Source: Platanthera guangdongensis (taxonomy: Eukaryota > Streptophyta > Magnoliopsida > Asparagales > Orchidaceae). Taken from it: 64,000 nt of DNA. The number at the start of each line of letters is the position of its first letter. Position 1 is the first letter of the stretch. The stretch spans positions 10,891,046 through 10,955,045 of the forward strand of contig CM077155.1 in NCBI GenBank assembly GCA_039583875.1, in the 5' to 3' direction. Position numbers and translations under genes: made by a program. Shown here piece after piece: positions 1 through 9,253 of this stretch. The notes beneath the pieces were generated by a model, which saw only the letters and a list, made by a program, of their open reading frames with translations, searched no databases and had not been told where the DNA came from.

Positions 1-1189
1 TTTCGTATCGTTCTTTAAGCAATTGCTGTGTTGACTTCCGTTTGTTTTTTCTCCGTCTGGAATGATCATCCGTATCAGAGTCATCTTCTTTGCATTTAGC
101 ACATGAGCAGACATCAAAATATTTATGGCCATCTTTGTCTTGAAATTGATATATAGGCAATCCATTTGACCTGAAGGAAAGGATGGGCACATTAAGCCCG
201 ATTTCTTTTTCTTCAATCATGTTTATCTCCGAGGTGAAGATGAGATTCTTGCTAGAAGAGGGGTCGTCGCCGTTGAACACAATTTCTACTGCGCCATCTT
301 TCTTTCTGATAAATGAGTATTTGACGGAGTGGATCGGCTGGTTATTGCTTCTTATTTTTTCATAGTGCGTGACCCAGGATTCAGGGAGAAGTTTAATAAG
401 CTCATCTTTTGGAAGTTGCTTTGGGATGTGTACGCATGAGGAGCCTGAGCGAGCATCAATTTCCAAATAAAGAGCTTCATCAGTGTCTTGAGGAAGACTT
501 AAGTCGAACGAATGATTTTGGACCCGATAAGCCATCTGGTAGTGCAACGTTGCGGCATATGTTCCCGCAACTTGAGGTGCTCCAATAATCTGAAGCTGAA
601 CGTTAAGGTTGTTGTAGATATGAGGATCATCAAGCCTCAGGTTGAAGTTTGGAAATAGTGTTATAAATATAGTGTCAGCATTTAAGGTAGTCTGGACAGT
701 TGTGATGCATGCATGACTGTATTGTTGAAACCTTCTGTCCTGGAGAGCTAATCTTGCTACCACCGGGACTCCTTTCCTTGCGTGCAAAGTGAGAGCCATT
801 CTTACAGCTCCGAAATGTATGTGGGAATAACCATGGGCCTTCCATTGTCCAAGCAGCGCCTCATCCAGTCATATAGGAAATATTTGCTCTGCTTCAGTGG
901 CAGGAATAGGTACTTGTTCAAGCCTCGAGGCCAGAACGAGTTCTTTCGCAGCGAGTGTCCTATTGGAGGTGAGAGCCTGACGGAAGGCTCGAGAAACTGG
1001 ATGATGTTTTTTGGTGAAGGCTTTATATGGATTTAGCAAGGGGAGGTCTGTTACGGGAATACGACTGTCTTCAGTAAGGTAGTCGACTTTATAGAGCAAA
1101 TCAGAATTTGTTGAGGTGGAAGATGAACTGTAGGAATTTCGGGGGGAAGAAAAGGAAGATGAACGGGTAACGGATTGTGAACTTGTCAT
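1..1189 (-). pseudogene. Endogenous caulimovirid-type movement protein relic (30K superfamily), runs off the window edge
   Basis: The minus-strand frame opens with ATG at 1189 and has a Ser/Thr-rich N-terminus of about 30 residues. It continues through a region typical of plant pararetrovirus movement proteins, with short motifs such as LFPNFN and HYQMAYR. It ends in a cysteine cluster (DVCSCAKC, near 75-100) followed by acidic and Lys/Arg-rich tails, and is still open at base 1. One in-frame TGA at 869-871 breaks it; I see no frameshift, so decay is mild. Proteins of this family enlarge plasmodesmata so that viral genomes move between cells. A coat protein or polymerase would lie to the left, outside the window. 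The similarity is read by eye. Whether this is an integrated pararetrovirus or a movement domain carried by an LTR element is open: a primer site and an LTR lie just upstream (1541-2334). Confidence 0.7.
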
Positions 1190-1540
1190 AGATGTAAGAG
1201 GCCTTATTTCTCAGGAATCTCCTTTGGTGTTAAGGTGGCTTGCTATCATACGAAATGATACAACTGTTGCTTAATTCTCGTGAAAACCTGAGCATATACC
1301 CATAGCCGCACACCCAGCAGCTTTAAAGGCCACAACTCCGTTATTTTCACAAAGAATTATGCCACTAGTTCTGAGATTTCTGATGTGGAGGATCCCTAAA
1401 GAAGGGCAACCATAGAGCATACTAACCTCAACCAAACGCAAGCCAGCATGAACAAATCATGCCAAAACATCATGAACAAATCATGAACACCTCTACATCA
1501 TCAAGAGAAATAAGGAGATGTTTTTTAAGCTTCCATCCCT
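1190..1540 (-). other. Leader between primer site and movement-protein ATG
   Basis: No coding frame is recognised. On the minus strand this is the stretch between the primer-binding site and the movement-protein start. It holds a 15-bp direct repeat, CATGAACAAATCATG, at 1447-1461 and 1471-1485. Its length (about 350 bp) would suit an untranslated leader of a reverse-transcribing element, but this is inference from position only. Confidence 0.35.
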
Positions 1541-1549
1541 CTGATACCA
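1541..1549 (-). promoter_or_regulatory. Primer-binding site, initiator-Met tRNA type
   Basis: On the minus strand TGGTATCAG(AG) lies 4 bp inside the end of the LTR at 1554. The same LTR-spacer-TGGTATCAGA layout is seen in the Tekay-like element at 22344-22356. This is the usual primer site of many plant copia and gypsy elements, and also of caulimovirids. Confidence 0.65.
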
Positions 1550-1553
1550 AATT

Positions 1554-2334
1554 TGCAACTCACGGAGAGAGGTACAACCACACAGGAGGGATACAAGATA
1601 AACAACAAAACAATAGAATACAAGAAGATATATTAGAACACTCAGAGAGAAAGTATTAGAACACTATCTGCAATCAGCACTGCTGCTGCTTAGCTCTAAG
1701 ATTTGCCGCACTTTCACAAACCGCTGCTACTTCACACTTCACTACCATCTAACTGCAGTCAGTACTGCTTATGTTTCACAGCTCGCCACACTTCACACGG
1801 TTTCCACCTGCAGAACAGGTTGCCAATCTACTGACTGAAGAGGCAAATTTCAAATCTGCTCTTGTCTACTTCTGCTCTTGTCTACTTCTAACCGCCGCTT
1901 GAGGTCGCAGAGCTTCTACTCTTGCCTGCAACTTCAAAGAGAGAAATTTCAGATCTTTACACGACCAAAAGAACTCTGAACTGCCAGATCCAACAGGTTG
2001 CCCTGCCCACAACTGCGGCGAACTACTCCAGCCAAAAACGACTAGCTGTTCTTCTGCAGGGCTCCTAGAGAGGACAACGAAGTACTTCAGATGGCTACCC
2101 GACAGTGTCTTCACTATGCCCGGTGGCTTCAGAAAACCTAACCGCACACAGTGAACTCCAAATACCTATTTTCACAGAGAATCAGCGACCTCAAAAATCC
2201 TAATCGCCGGAAATGGGGAAGAGCTTCTCTATTTATAGAGCGAGAACCCAGAACACCGGTTTTCCTATCATCAAAGCAGCGGATTCGGTCAAAACGACAA
2301 ACACTGAATCCGCTCAATCACTTTAATTTCAACA
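1554..2334 (-). repeat. LTR of copia element 1 (781 bp, minus orientation)
   Basis: On the minus strand it starts TGTTGAAATTAAAG right after a polypurine tract and ends in GCA just before a primer site. A TATA box (TATAAATAGAG) lies at about 2234-2244, giving a U3 of about 90 bp and a long R-U5. A polypurine tract on one side and a primer site on the other is not the normal context of a 3' LTR (see findings). No second copy lies in the window, so the ends are judged by motif only. Confidence 0.6.
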
Positions 2335-2343
2335 CTTCCCCTT
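2335..2343 (-). promoter_or_regulatory. Polypurine tract of copia element 1
   Basis: AAGGGGAAG on the minus strand abuts the LTR start TGTTGAAATT and follows the last pol codons (ending ...HFKGKC). It is the expected site for plus-strand DNA priming. Confidence 0.7.
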
Positions 2344-4735
2344 AAAGTGATTGGGGGTGACGAAACTAAGTAATCCCCACAATCGCTCGAACGGTCCCTT
2401 CATAAGAGAGTTTTTGAATATGTCGGCGACGTTGTCCTGACTTCGAACATGCTCCACCGCCAAAGATCCACCCAACATCTTCTCTCGATATGTTTTGTTC
2501 GTGCGTGACAAACATGGTTGGTTACTAATTTTAATGCACTTTCATTGTCGCCACGAATCAAAGTTGGTCCCTTGACCTCCTCATCAATATCCTTCACTAA
2601 CCTTCTAATTACCAGATGCCCTCTTGGGCTACTAAGGATGACACTTTGTATTCTTCTTTGGTGGTCAACAGAGAAAATGAATTTTGATTCTTGATGCACC
2701 ATGAAATAGCAGTAGCACCGCACATGAATACAAATCTAGAGGTCGACTTGCGATCATCGGTGTCTCCCCTATAGTTTGTGTCTGCATACCCATGAAGGTT
2801 GATACTTGAATCTCTCCTATAGAAAAACCCCATGTCTAGAGTTGTCTTGACATACTTCAAGATTCCTTTTGTTGCCTCTAGATGAGGCTTTCGCGGTTCC
2901 TGCATGTACTGACTGACTCGGCCAACAACAAACGTAATGTCTGGCCTGGTAATAGTTAGACAGATCAAACTTCCAAAGGCCCGAAAAATATTTGGATCAA
3001 GAAGAATCCTCCCATCCTTTTGAAGTTCTACCCAGCTTCAAGAGGTACATGACTGATGTTCCCTTCTCTCATGCCGAATTGTTTCATAATTTTGCCAGCA
3101 TATGCTCTCCTTCAGACAAGCATTTTGCCGTTCTCTTTCTCCATCTCAGCTCCAATAAAATGGTGCAACTCACCTAGATCGTTCATCTCAAAATTAACGA
3201 ATTGATAGTTCTTCTTTAAACCTTGTCACTTCTCCGTCATCACTTCCCATCACGATCATATCATCAACGTATAAAAGTACAAGGGCATGAACTCCTTCCT
3301 TCTTTTTCACAAACACACTCGAGTCTGAGTCTGATGCATCATATCCATAGAACTGAAGATATTCCACGATCTTCCTATATCAAGCTCTTGATGCCTGTTT
3401 TAATTCGTACATGGCCTTCTTTAATTTGGACACGTGATGTGGCAGAGACTTAAACACATATTCAGGTGGTTGTATTATGAATATGTCCTTATCAATTTCT
3501 CCATAGAGAAACACATTCTTCACATCAAGTTGTCATAGTTTCCAACCACGACATGCAGCCAACGCAATGACAACCCTTATTGACGTCATATTTGCTACTG
3601 GACAAAAAGTTTCATCATAGTCCTCTCTATATTGCTGTGAGAAGCCTCAAGCGATAAGTCTCGCGTTGTACCTCTCTACACCTCCGTCAACCTTCTTTTA
3701 ACCTTGTACACCCGACCTACTTACAGTTGATCAGTTTTATTACTTCAATCATTGGAACCAAATCCCATGTTTTGTTTTTTGTCAACGCCACCATTTCCAC
3801 ATCTATAGCCTCATCACACTCCTTCACGCCTACAGCGTCCTCAAATTTGGTTGATTATCTTTTATCTAAAGGCCCTGAGAGAAAACAAGAGACTAGACTT
3901 ACAAAGTTCTCTTCCTTATAGCGAGCAGATGGAACAATAGTCTGTTTTGACCTTCTCAAGATTGGACCACTCTCCACTCCTTCAGTAGACTTATCCATCT
4001 CTGTGCTTCTCTCATCATTCCTTGGAATGATACCCCCCTACTTCCAGAGCAAGAGGCCTCTTTTGAGTTAGATGGAGGTGGAGCACTTGGAGATACTGTC
4101 AGCTCCACTACAGAGTCTTCAGTGACACTTTTTTCATCCCTGCTTACCTCTTCTCTTTTCAGCATAACGATCAAAGAGACTCCCTGATATGATATCAGTT
4201 CGTCAAAGATAATGCCACATGAAACAATTAATTGTGGGTTTGTGGATCCATATACTTCCAGCCTTTTTTCTCTCATCATAGCCTACAAAAACACATTTCA
4301 GTGCTTTTGACTCTAATTTAGTTCGCAGAGCGTTTGGAATGTGCACAAAACATGTCATATCAAATACCCTCAGACGAGCCACATTTGATTTTTCCCTTAA
4401 CATCAGTTTATGCGGAGATGTCATTCAGTTGGGAGACAATGACAACCGATTAATCACATAAGCTGCACCTGCCATACCCTCTGCCCATAAGGCTTTGGGC
4501 ATTCCTTTCACATATAACCAATACCTGCAAGTTTTTGCTAGATTACAAATCTTTCTTTCGGCAACCTCGTTTTGTTGGGAGGTGTGAGCACAAGACAACT
4601 CTCGCCTGATGCCAAATCTTCTGCAAAAGGAAATAAAATCATCAGAAGTAAACTCTCCACCGTTGTCAAACCGTGGCTTCTTCATTTGTAGATCCAGCTG
4701 ATGTAGGCCGAGGCTTCCGAATTGCGACACAAGGC
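2344..4735 (-). pseudogene. pol: Decayed Ty1/copia pol: integrase C-half, reverse transcriptase, RNase H
   Basis: Read on the minus strand from 4730 down, the order is integrase core (DNGGEF near 4660; NEVAERK with the catalytic Glu near 4580), integrase C-terminus (ALKCVFVGYDERKK, about 4300), reverse transcriptase (YVDDMIVMGSD near 3270) and RNase H (2970-2400). The order protease-integrase-RT-RNase H is diagnostic of copia. Several frameshifts and stops split the frame. In RNase H the usual second Asp of the ADAD-type motif reads Asn (YADTNYRGD), and the Ser-Thr-x-Glu-Ala-Glu-Tyr block is degraded. The 5' part is cut off inside the integrase near 4700, so gag, protease and 5' LTR are missing. 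The 3' end runs into a polypurine tract and LTR. Confidence 0.85.
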
Positions 4736-5400
4736 GAACCCTCTCTCCAAGCTATCTGAATTATGTTCACAATTACCTAAGAGAATTATCCACTAATAGT
4801 AAATGTTATTTCATTCATAAGCACAAACAAAGGGAGATCTCCCGACTAAAAATATGACGATCAAAAATTAGTCCGATTTTAATCCCAAAACAAATTTGGC
4901 GTAGGATTCACCGGATCCTCCAAAGAAACCAAACGTTTTAAAATCACAAAGAAGTTGGTTTAGAAACGTGCAATGATTATTCAAAGCTATCCGAAAATCA
5001 CGCATATATCTTCCACCTAACCGTTACGTGGAAGAGAAAACACACAAGGAGAAGTATAGGAAATCGTTACCCATAGGTATCGGGTATCCTTTACAGTAAG
5101 GCTTTCTAAAATCATACTCGGACACCACATATCTTTTATAAGATTTTATACATGGAAATCGCCCAATCCATGGATCACGAGAGTATTTCAATAGAATACA
5201 CGCATCACTTTGCAATGTCATTGAAGGGTTCCATGTATGGGAGAAGAAATGAGGAAAACTTTGCGTTATGCGGCAATATCCATTCAAAAAACAAATTTTA
5301 ATCATGAATTTTTTCAATGACTATACATAACTATATTTATTCATAGACATCCTTCAAGTGAGGACCCAAAATTCGCTGAGTGTGAGGACGACGAGAACTA
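4736..5400. other. Unassigned AT-rich DNA
   Basis: No motif, long frame or repeat is recognised between the truncated copia and the short repeats that follow. The frame at 5024-5317 on the minus strand has no recognisable domain. Confidence 0.3.
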
Positions 5401-5459
5401 TATTTGTTCATGTTCGTGGCAACACAAAAACACAGGGTTTCTCGAAACAATGCAACTGC

Positions 5460-5570
5460 GTTCATGACCGTTGTTTCTAACCACTGTGTTCATTACATTG
5501 TTTCCAACCACAACGTTCATGACCGCAGTTTCCAACCATTGTGTGTTCATGACCATAATTTTCATGCAAT
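5460..5570. repeat. Degenerate tandem repeat, unit about 27-30 bp, 4 copies
   Basis: Copies start near 5462, 5488, 5515 and 5545 and share GTTCATGACC followed by GTTTCCAACCA with mismatches. They lie just before the MITE. Confidence 0.5.
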
Positions 5571-5601
5571 GCATTCACACCACCATCACCACCTCAAACA
5601 G

Positions 5602-5791
5602 GGAAAATTTTTAGGTCAGGACTCCTGACCATAAGCATGGTCAGGACAACCAATGAGGGGCCTGAAATGATTAGGGCCCCGCGCAAAAGTGTATGACACA
5701 AGTCACAACTGCGTGGGCCCCACCTCCTTTGCAGACTCCTCGTTGGTGCAGAACCTTGCTCATGGTCAGGTGTCCTGACCTAAAAATTACT
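5602..5791. mobile_element. 190-bp MITE, Mutator-like, with perfect 10-bp target duplication
   Basis: The ends are long terminal inverted repeats. The left end contains TTTTTAGGTCAGGACTCCTG and the right end, reverse-complemented, TTTTTAGGTCAGGACACCTG; about 36 bp align with 3 mismatches. CCTCAAACAG flanks both sides (5592-5601 and 5792-5801). Target duplications of 9-11 bp are characteristic of Mutator-type elements. There is no coding capacity, so it would be moved in trans. The exact flanking duplication suggests a fairly recent insertion. Confidence 0.85.
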
Positions 5792-5801
5792 CCTCAAACA
5801 G

Positions 5802-5904
5802 ACCTTTAACAAGAGTTAAAGATGAATAAATGACACTTATTAGTGGGCATTAATAAAAAATCATGATGGCAAGCAAGCAAACATTAGATTTAGGTTTTGT
5901 TTGA
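5802..5904. other. Short unassigned spacer
   Basis: AT-rich DNA with no recognised feature between the MITE and the minus-strand LTR end. Confidence 0.3.
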
Positions 5905-6320
5905 CACCGCTTATTTACTCTGTTGAGTTTGAACAAAAACGTCTTTGTTGTGGCCAAACTCGACGTCCTGGTCGGACCGGATTGAAATGAACCGTCTTAG
6001 CACACAGAGCGGTCGAGCGCGCACACAGTTAATAAGATAGATTATGCACACAGTGTTTTTTACATGGAAAACCCTCCCAACTGAGTAAAAAATCACGCAA
6101 CCGCGTCTGCTCCAGTTGAATTCCATTATTTGCTTGTGGTTACAACTTTCACGGAGAATCGAGGGCGGCATGCCGCTACTCGTTACACTTTGGAGGTGTG
6201 TGTGAGAGAGAGAGTTGCAGACTCGTGGCAGACAACAGGCTGCTCCGCGCGAGACTGTTTTCCGGGGAATTATGGAAGAACAATGTTAGGAATGAGATCC
6301 ATCTTTATAAGTAGGGTGTG
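5905..6320 (-). repeat. R-U5 part of an LTR, minus orientation, related to the LTR at 7350-8008
   Basis: Its reverse complement matches 7760-7980 in blocks: GCGGCATG, a GTGATTTTTTACTC block, a TTTTCCA(C/T)GT block and a GTGTGCGCGCTCGACCG / GTGTGCACGCTTGACCG block. A TATA-like TTATAAAG lies near 6303-6311 on the minus strand. By eye the two are roughly 60-65% identical over about 200 bp, so they are related families rather than two LTRs of one element. No partner in the same orientation and no primer site is seen. Confidence 0.55.
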
Positions 6321-6375
6321 CACATAACCACACCTCCATGATCTCCACCCAAAAGTTGTGGGATCATGGGTTTGA

Positions 6376-7200
6376 TTGCACACACGATCACCACGCCCGA
6401 TCCCCTCGCGCACTGATCCCATCACGCGTAATGAACGAACCGTCGCGGACGCCGCCTCGCTGGCTTCGGAGGCCGACCTCCTCCCCAGACGTCGGGCGCC
6501 CCCTCCTCCCGCCACGTTGGCTACTCCCCCTCGGCTGCCGGCGCACGACCGAGGAGGCGGCCCCGACAGCCACTCACCCTCGCCGCCGCTCCCCCTCGGC
6601 CGTCGGTTGCGGCCGAGAGAGCTGCCGCACGGGCCGCTCTCCCTCGGCCACCGGCCACGACCGAGGGAGAGGTCGCGGGGATCTCTCTCCTTCGGCCACC
6701 GGCCGCGGCCGGAAGAGCGGTTGCGCGGGCCGCTCTCCCTCGGCCGCCGGCCGCGGCCGAGAGAGTGGCTGCGCGGGCCGCTCTCTCCCTCGGCCACCGG
6801 CCGCGGCCAAACAAGCGGCCGCGCCACGCGCGGCTAAGAGAGCGGTCGCTCCTGTCGCGGCGGAGACAGCGGCCACGCTGGCCGCTCTACCTCCGCCGTC
6901 GGCGCACGACCGAGGAAGCGGCCACGCCGGCGCACGACCGAGGAAGCGGCCACGTTGGCCGCTCCTCCTCGGCCGTCGGCGCGCGGCCGAGGGAGGGGCC
7001 GAGCCGGCCGCCCCTCCTCGGTCGCCGACACGTGGCCGAGGGAGCGGCCCAGCCGGCCGCCCCTCCTCCGCCGCCGGCGCGCGGCTAAGGGAGTGGTCGA
7101 GTCGGTCGCCCCTCCTCGGCCGCCGCCGGCGGTCCTCCCCTCGCCGACGAATTCGGCGACGAGTTCGTCGGCCTCCTGGGGATTCTGCCCCCACCGTCCG
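6376..7200. repeat. GC-rich minisatellite island, about 48-bp unit, around ten degenerate copies
   Basis: An island of about 825 bp dominated by CGGCC, built of repeats such as CTCTCCCTCGGCCACCGGCC followed by GCGGCCGAGAGAGCGGC. Copies start near 6589, 6637, 6683, 6733 and 6781 and continue to about 7130. Each unit is partly palindromic, because CTCGGCC and GGCCGAG face each other. Frames are open on both strands and in several phases, the longest being 324 codons, but this follows from the low frequency of A/T-rich stop codons. No known domain is visible and I do not call a gene. Confidence 0.75.
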
Positions 7201-7349
7201 ATCGTTTGGGGTCGTTCCCTGCCGTCCGATTCGCATGAAACCACCCACTAATAGTCGGGTTAGTGGGGGGAATTTTACTAATAATTTAATAATTTATTTA
7301 TTGTGCAAATAGCGGAATTGATTATCATAAATATACACCCATAAACCAT

Positions 7350-8008
7350 AGGAAAAACATTAAGTTCAGGTTGTTATGGTGTGCGGATAGACGCATAACC
7401 ACCATAACCACCCCTAGAGTCTATAAAGGGAGTCTCAGAGCTCTTCATTTCTCACCTTTTTTTCTCCGAGTCTTCTTCCTCCTCAGGTTGAAGCTCTGCC
7501 AAATTCCTCCTACGAGCAGCACCCGGGCCGCACTCGAGCTACACCATGAGCCACGTACGAGCCACATACAAGCCAACTGATGAAGCCAAATCTCTTAGTT
7601 TCCAAGTGACCTCCGCAACCGCAAGTTCAAGTGTTCCGCTCCCACGTTCAGAATCAACGGGACACTCAGAAAAGCCCATCATCACAAAGTGTAATTTGTG
7701 ACAAACGCCAGACGCGACGGCCCGTCGTCCGCCAAGTGCTAAATGTTCTCTCACCTCACAATTATCATGAGAAGCGGCATGTCGTCATCGATTCACCAAC
7801 CACATTGTAACAACCAGGAAATAGTGGACTTTGACTGGCACAGATCCGGTCATGTGATTTTTTACTCGATTGAGATATTTTTCCACGTTAAAACTTCGTA
7901 TGTACGATCAATCAACTTCGTTGATTGTGTGCACGCTTGACCGTTCCGAGAGCTAATGCGGTGCAGGTTATTCCGGTCAGACTGGGACGTCGAATTAGAA
8001 CGCAATGG
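7350..8008 (+). repeat. 5' LTR (3' two thirds clear) of a Tat-like Ty3/gypsy element, plus orientation
   Basis: A TATA box (CTATAAAGGG) lies near 7422. The U5 carries the plant-LTR block GTGATTTTTTACTCGATTG followed by TTTTTCCACGTTAAAA. The end lies just before a tRNA primer site at 8011. The left boundary is not certain: U3 may begin anywhere from about 7250, and the GC-rich island may be part of it. No 3' partner is seen in the window. Confidence 0.55.
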
Positions 8009-8010
8009 TT

Positions 8011-8028
8011 TGGCACCGTCTGTGGGAA
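8011..8028 (+). promoter_or_regulatory. Primer-binding site of Tat type
   Basis: TGGCACCGTCTGTGGGAA differs by one base from TGGCGCCGTCTGTGGGAA, the primer site of Tat-lineage gypsy elements. It follows the LTR and precedes the gag remnant. Confidence 0.75.
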
Positions 8029-8162
8029 GCGAGTTCCCAGCATCCTCAGAAAATTGTACCCCGGCACAACGACACTCAAGATTAAGGGTAATGGAAAGAA
8101 GAAACGCCTGAACCATCGAAGGACTAGTCCCTAAGGGGTGCATCGAGTCAGCCCCCTCCCGC

Positions 8163-8930
8163 ATGGACAAAATTGACCGAGTAGCAATCGTAGGCAAGCT
8201 CGAGGGGATGTTCGCCAAACACGCCACCCAAATAAATGAACTCCAGGCCATGATGTTCGCCATATGTCAAGAAGTAAAGTCATACTCCACGCCACCATTC
8301 ATGCAAACTGAGTCACCGCCACCCGGAGAACTTTTCACCACGACCAAGTCGCCCCCGTACAAGGAGTACGATAAATAAAAGGAATTGTCAAGCACCAGTA
8401 GTTCCCCCACTCCGGCAACACTAACCCGAGATGCGCAAGATCGCTACCTCGGTGATCAACAATACAATAGGGACATCATAAACACAATGAATGATAGATC
8501 TCGAAAGAGTAAACAAGTGAGCAAATCGCACTAGGGACATAAAAGGAACTGCAAACAACCCGCAAATACATCCCAAATAAAGAGGTCGCGGCGACATCAA
8601 GAACTCATGTCACTCAATGCCCCCTCAAGACAAGATTTTCCAAGCAATTCACAATCACCCAACATTACACAAGCACAGGTCGCTCGCCCGGGGTCGAGGA
8701 AATCCATCAAAATATTGCCAATACCACCAGGGGCTTGGTCACAGCACTGGCGAATGCAATTATCTGAAGGAAGAAATTCATCAACTCGCCATCCTGGGCT
8801 CAGTTGATCAATTCCTATCAAAAGATAAGCAGCCTCTTGCTCAGAGCACGAGAAACATAACAATCAGCATTGACGAGCTGTCAGTCAAGCTAAACCAAGT
8901 CTTGATGGATGCATGGATTACAGTGAACGT
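8163..8930 (+). pseudogene. gag: Reduced gag of a Tat-like gypsy element
   Basis: The first piece (8163-8378) starts MDKIDRVAIVGKLEGMFAKH and looks like the gag N-terminus. A second frame (8617-8900) holds YCQYHQGLGHSTGEC followed by NYLKEEI, the C-x2-H-x4-H-x4-C knuckle typical of Tat gag. The central capsid-like block between them is missing or unrecognisable, and stops and frame changes occur. The sequence is cut at 8932 by the copia LTR, and I find no convincing continuation to the right of that element. A small gag with no polymerase suggests a non-autonomous derivative. Confidence 0.6.
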
Positions 8931-8932
8931 AC

Positions 8933-9241
8933 TCCAAAAAAGATATCTATTACAAAGGTATGCCCTCCTTTATATAGAATGGAGGAGAGATGAGAGAATA
9001 CAAATAAGAGATGTGGGACTATAATTTACAGGACTAAGCGGACTATACAAAACAAACCGCACAAGCCGCGCGGTTAGACAGCAGGGCAAACCGCACGGCT
9101 ACCACCAGAGAGGAAGAGAGACTGCCAGGGTAGACCGCCAGACCGCCCGGTCTCCAAGCCGGCTGAGACAAACCGCCAGACCGCCCGGTCTCCAAGCCGG
9201 CTAAGACAAACCGCCAGACCGCCCGGTCACCAACTTCAACA
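8933..9241 (-). repeat. 3' LTR of copia element 2, truncated
   Basis: It matches 13105-13413 with two differences that I can see (one inside near 8981, one at the terminal TG). It lacks the last 74 bp of U5 present in the other copy (13031-13104). A TATA-like block (TATATAGAAT region, about 8970-8980) is present in both. Because the outer end is lost, no target duplication can be read. Confidence 0.9.
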
Positions 9242-9253
9242 CTCCCCCTCAAG
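9242..9253 (-). promoter_or_regulatory. Polypurine tract of copia element 2
   Basis: CTTGAGGGGGAG on the minus strand directly precedes the 3' LTR start (TGTTGAAG). The pol stop codon TGA lies inside it, so coding sequence and priming site overlap. Confidence 0.85.

Noticed and set aside
5575..5600. His-rich stretch from CACCACCATCACCACC
   Set aside because: A short CAC-rich run at the edge of degenerate repeats. No gene context and not a tag or a domain.
6338..7312. A 324-codon plus-strand frame and several minus-strand frames
   Set aside because: They arise because the GC-rich minisatellite has few stop codons. They are Arg/Pro/Ala repeats in several phases and show no domain.
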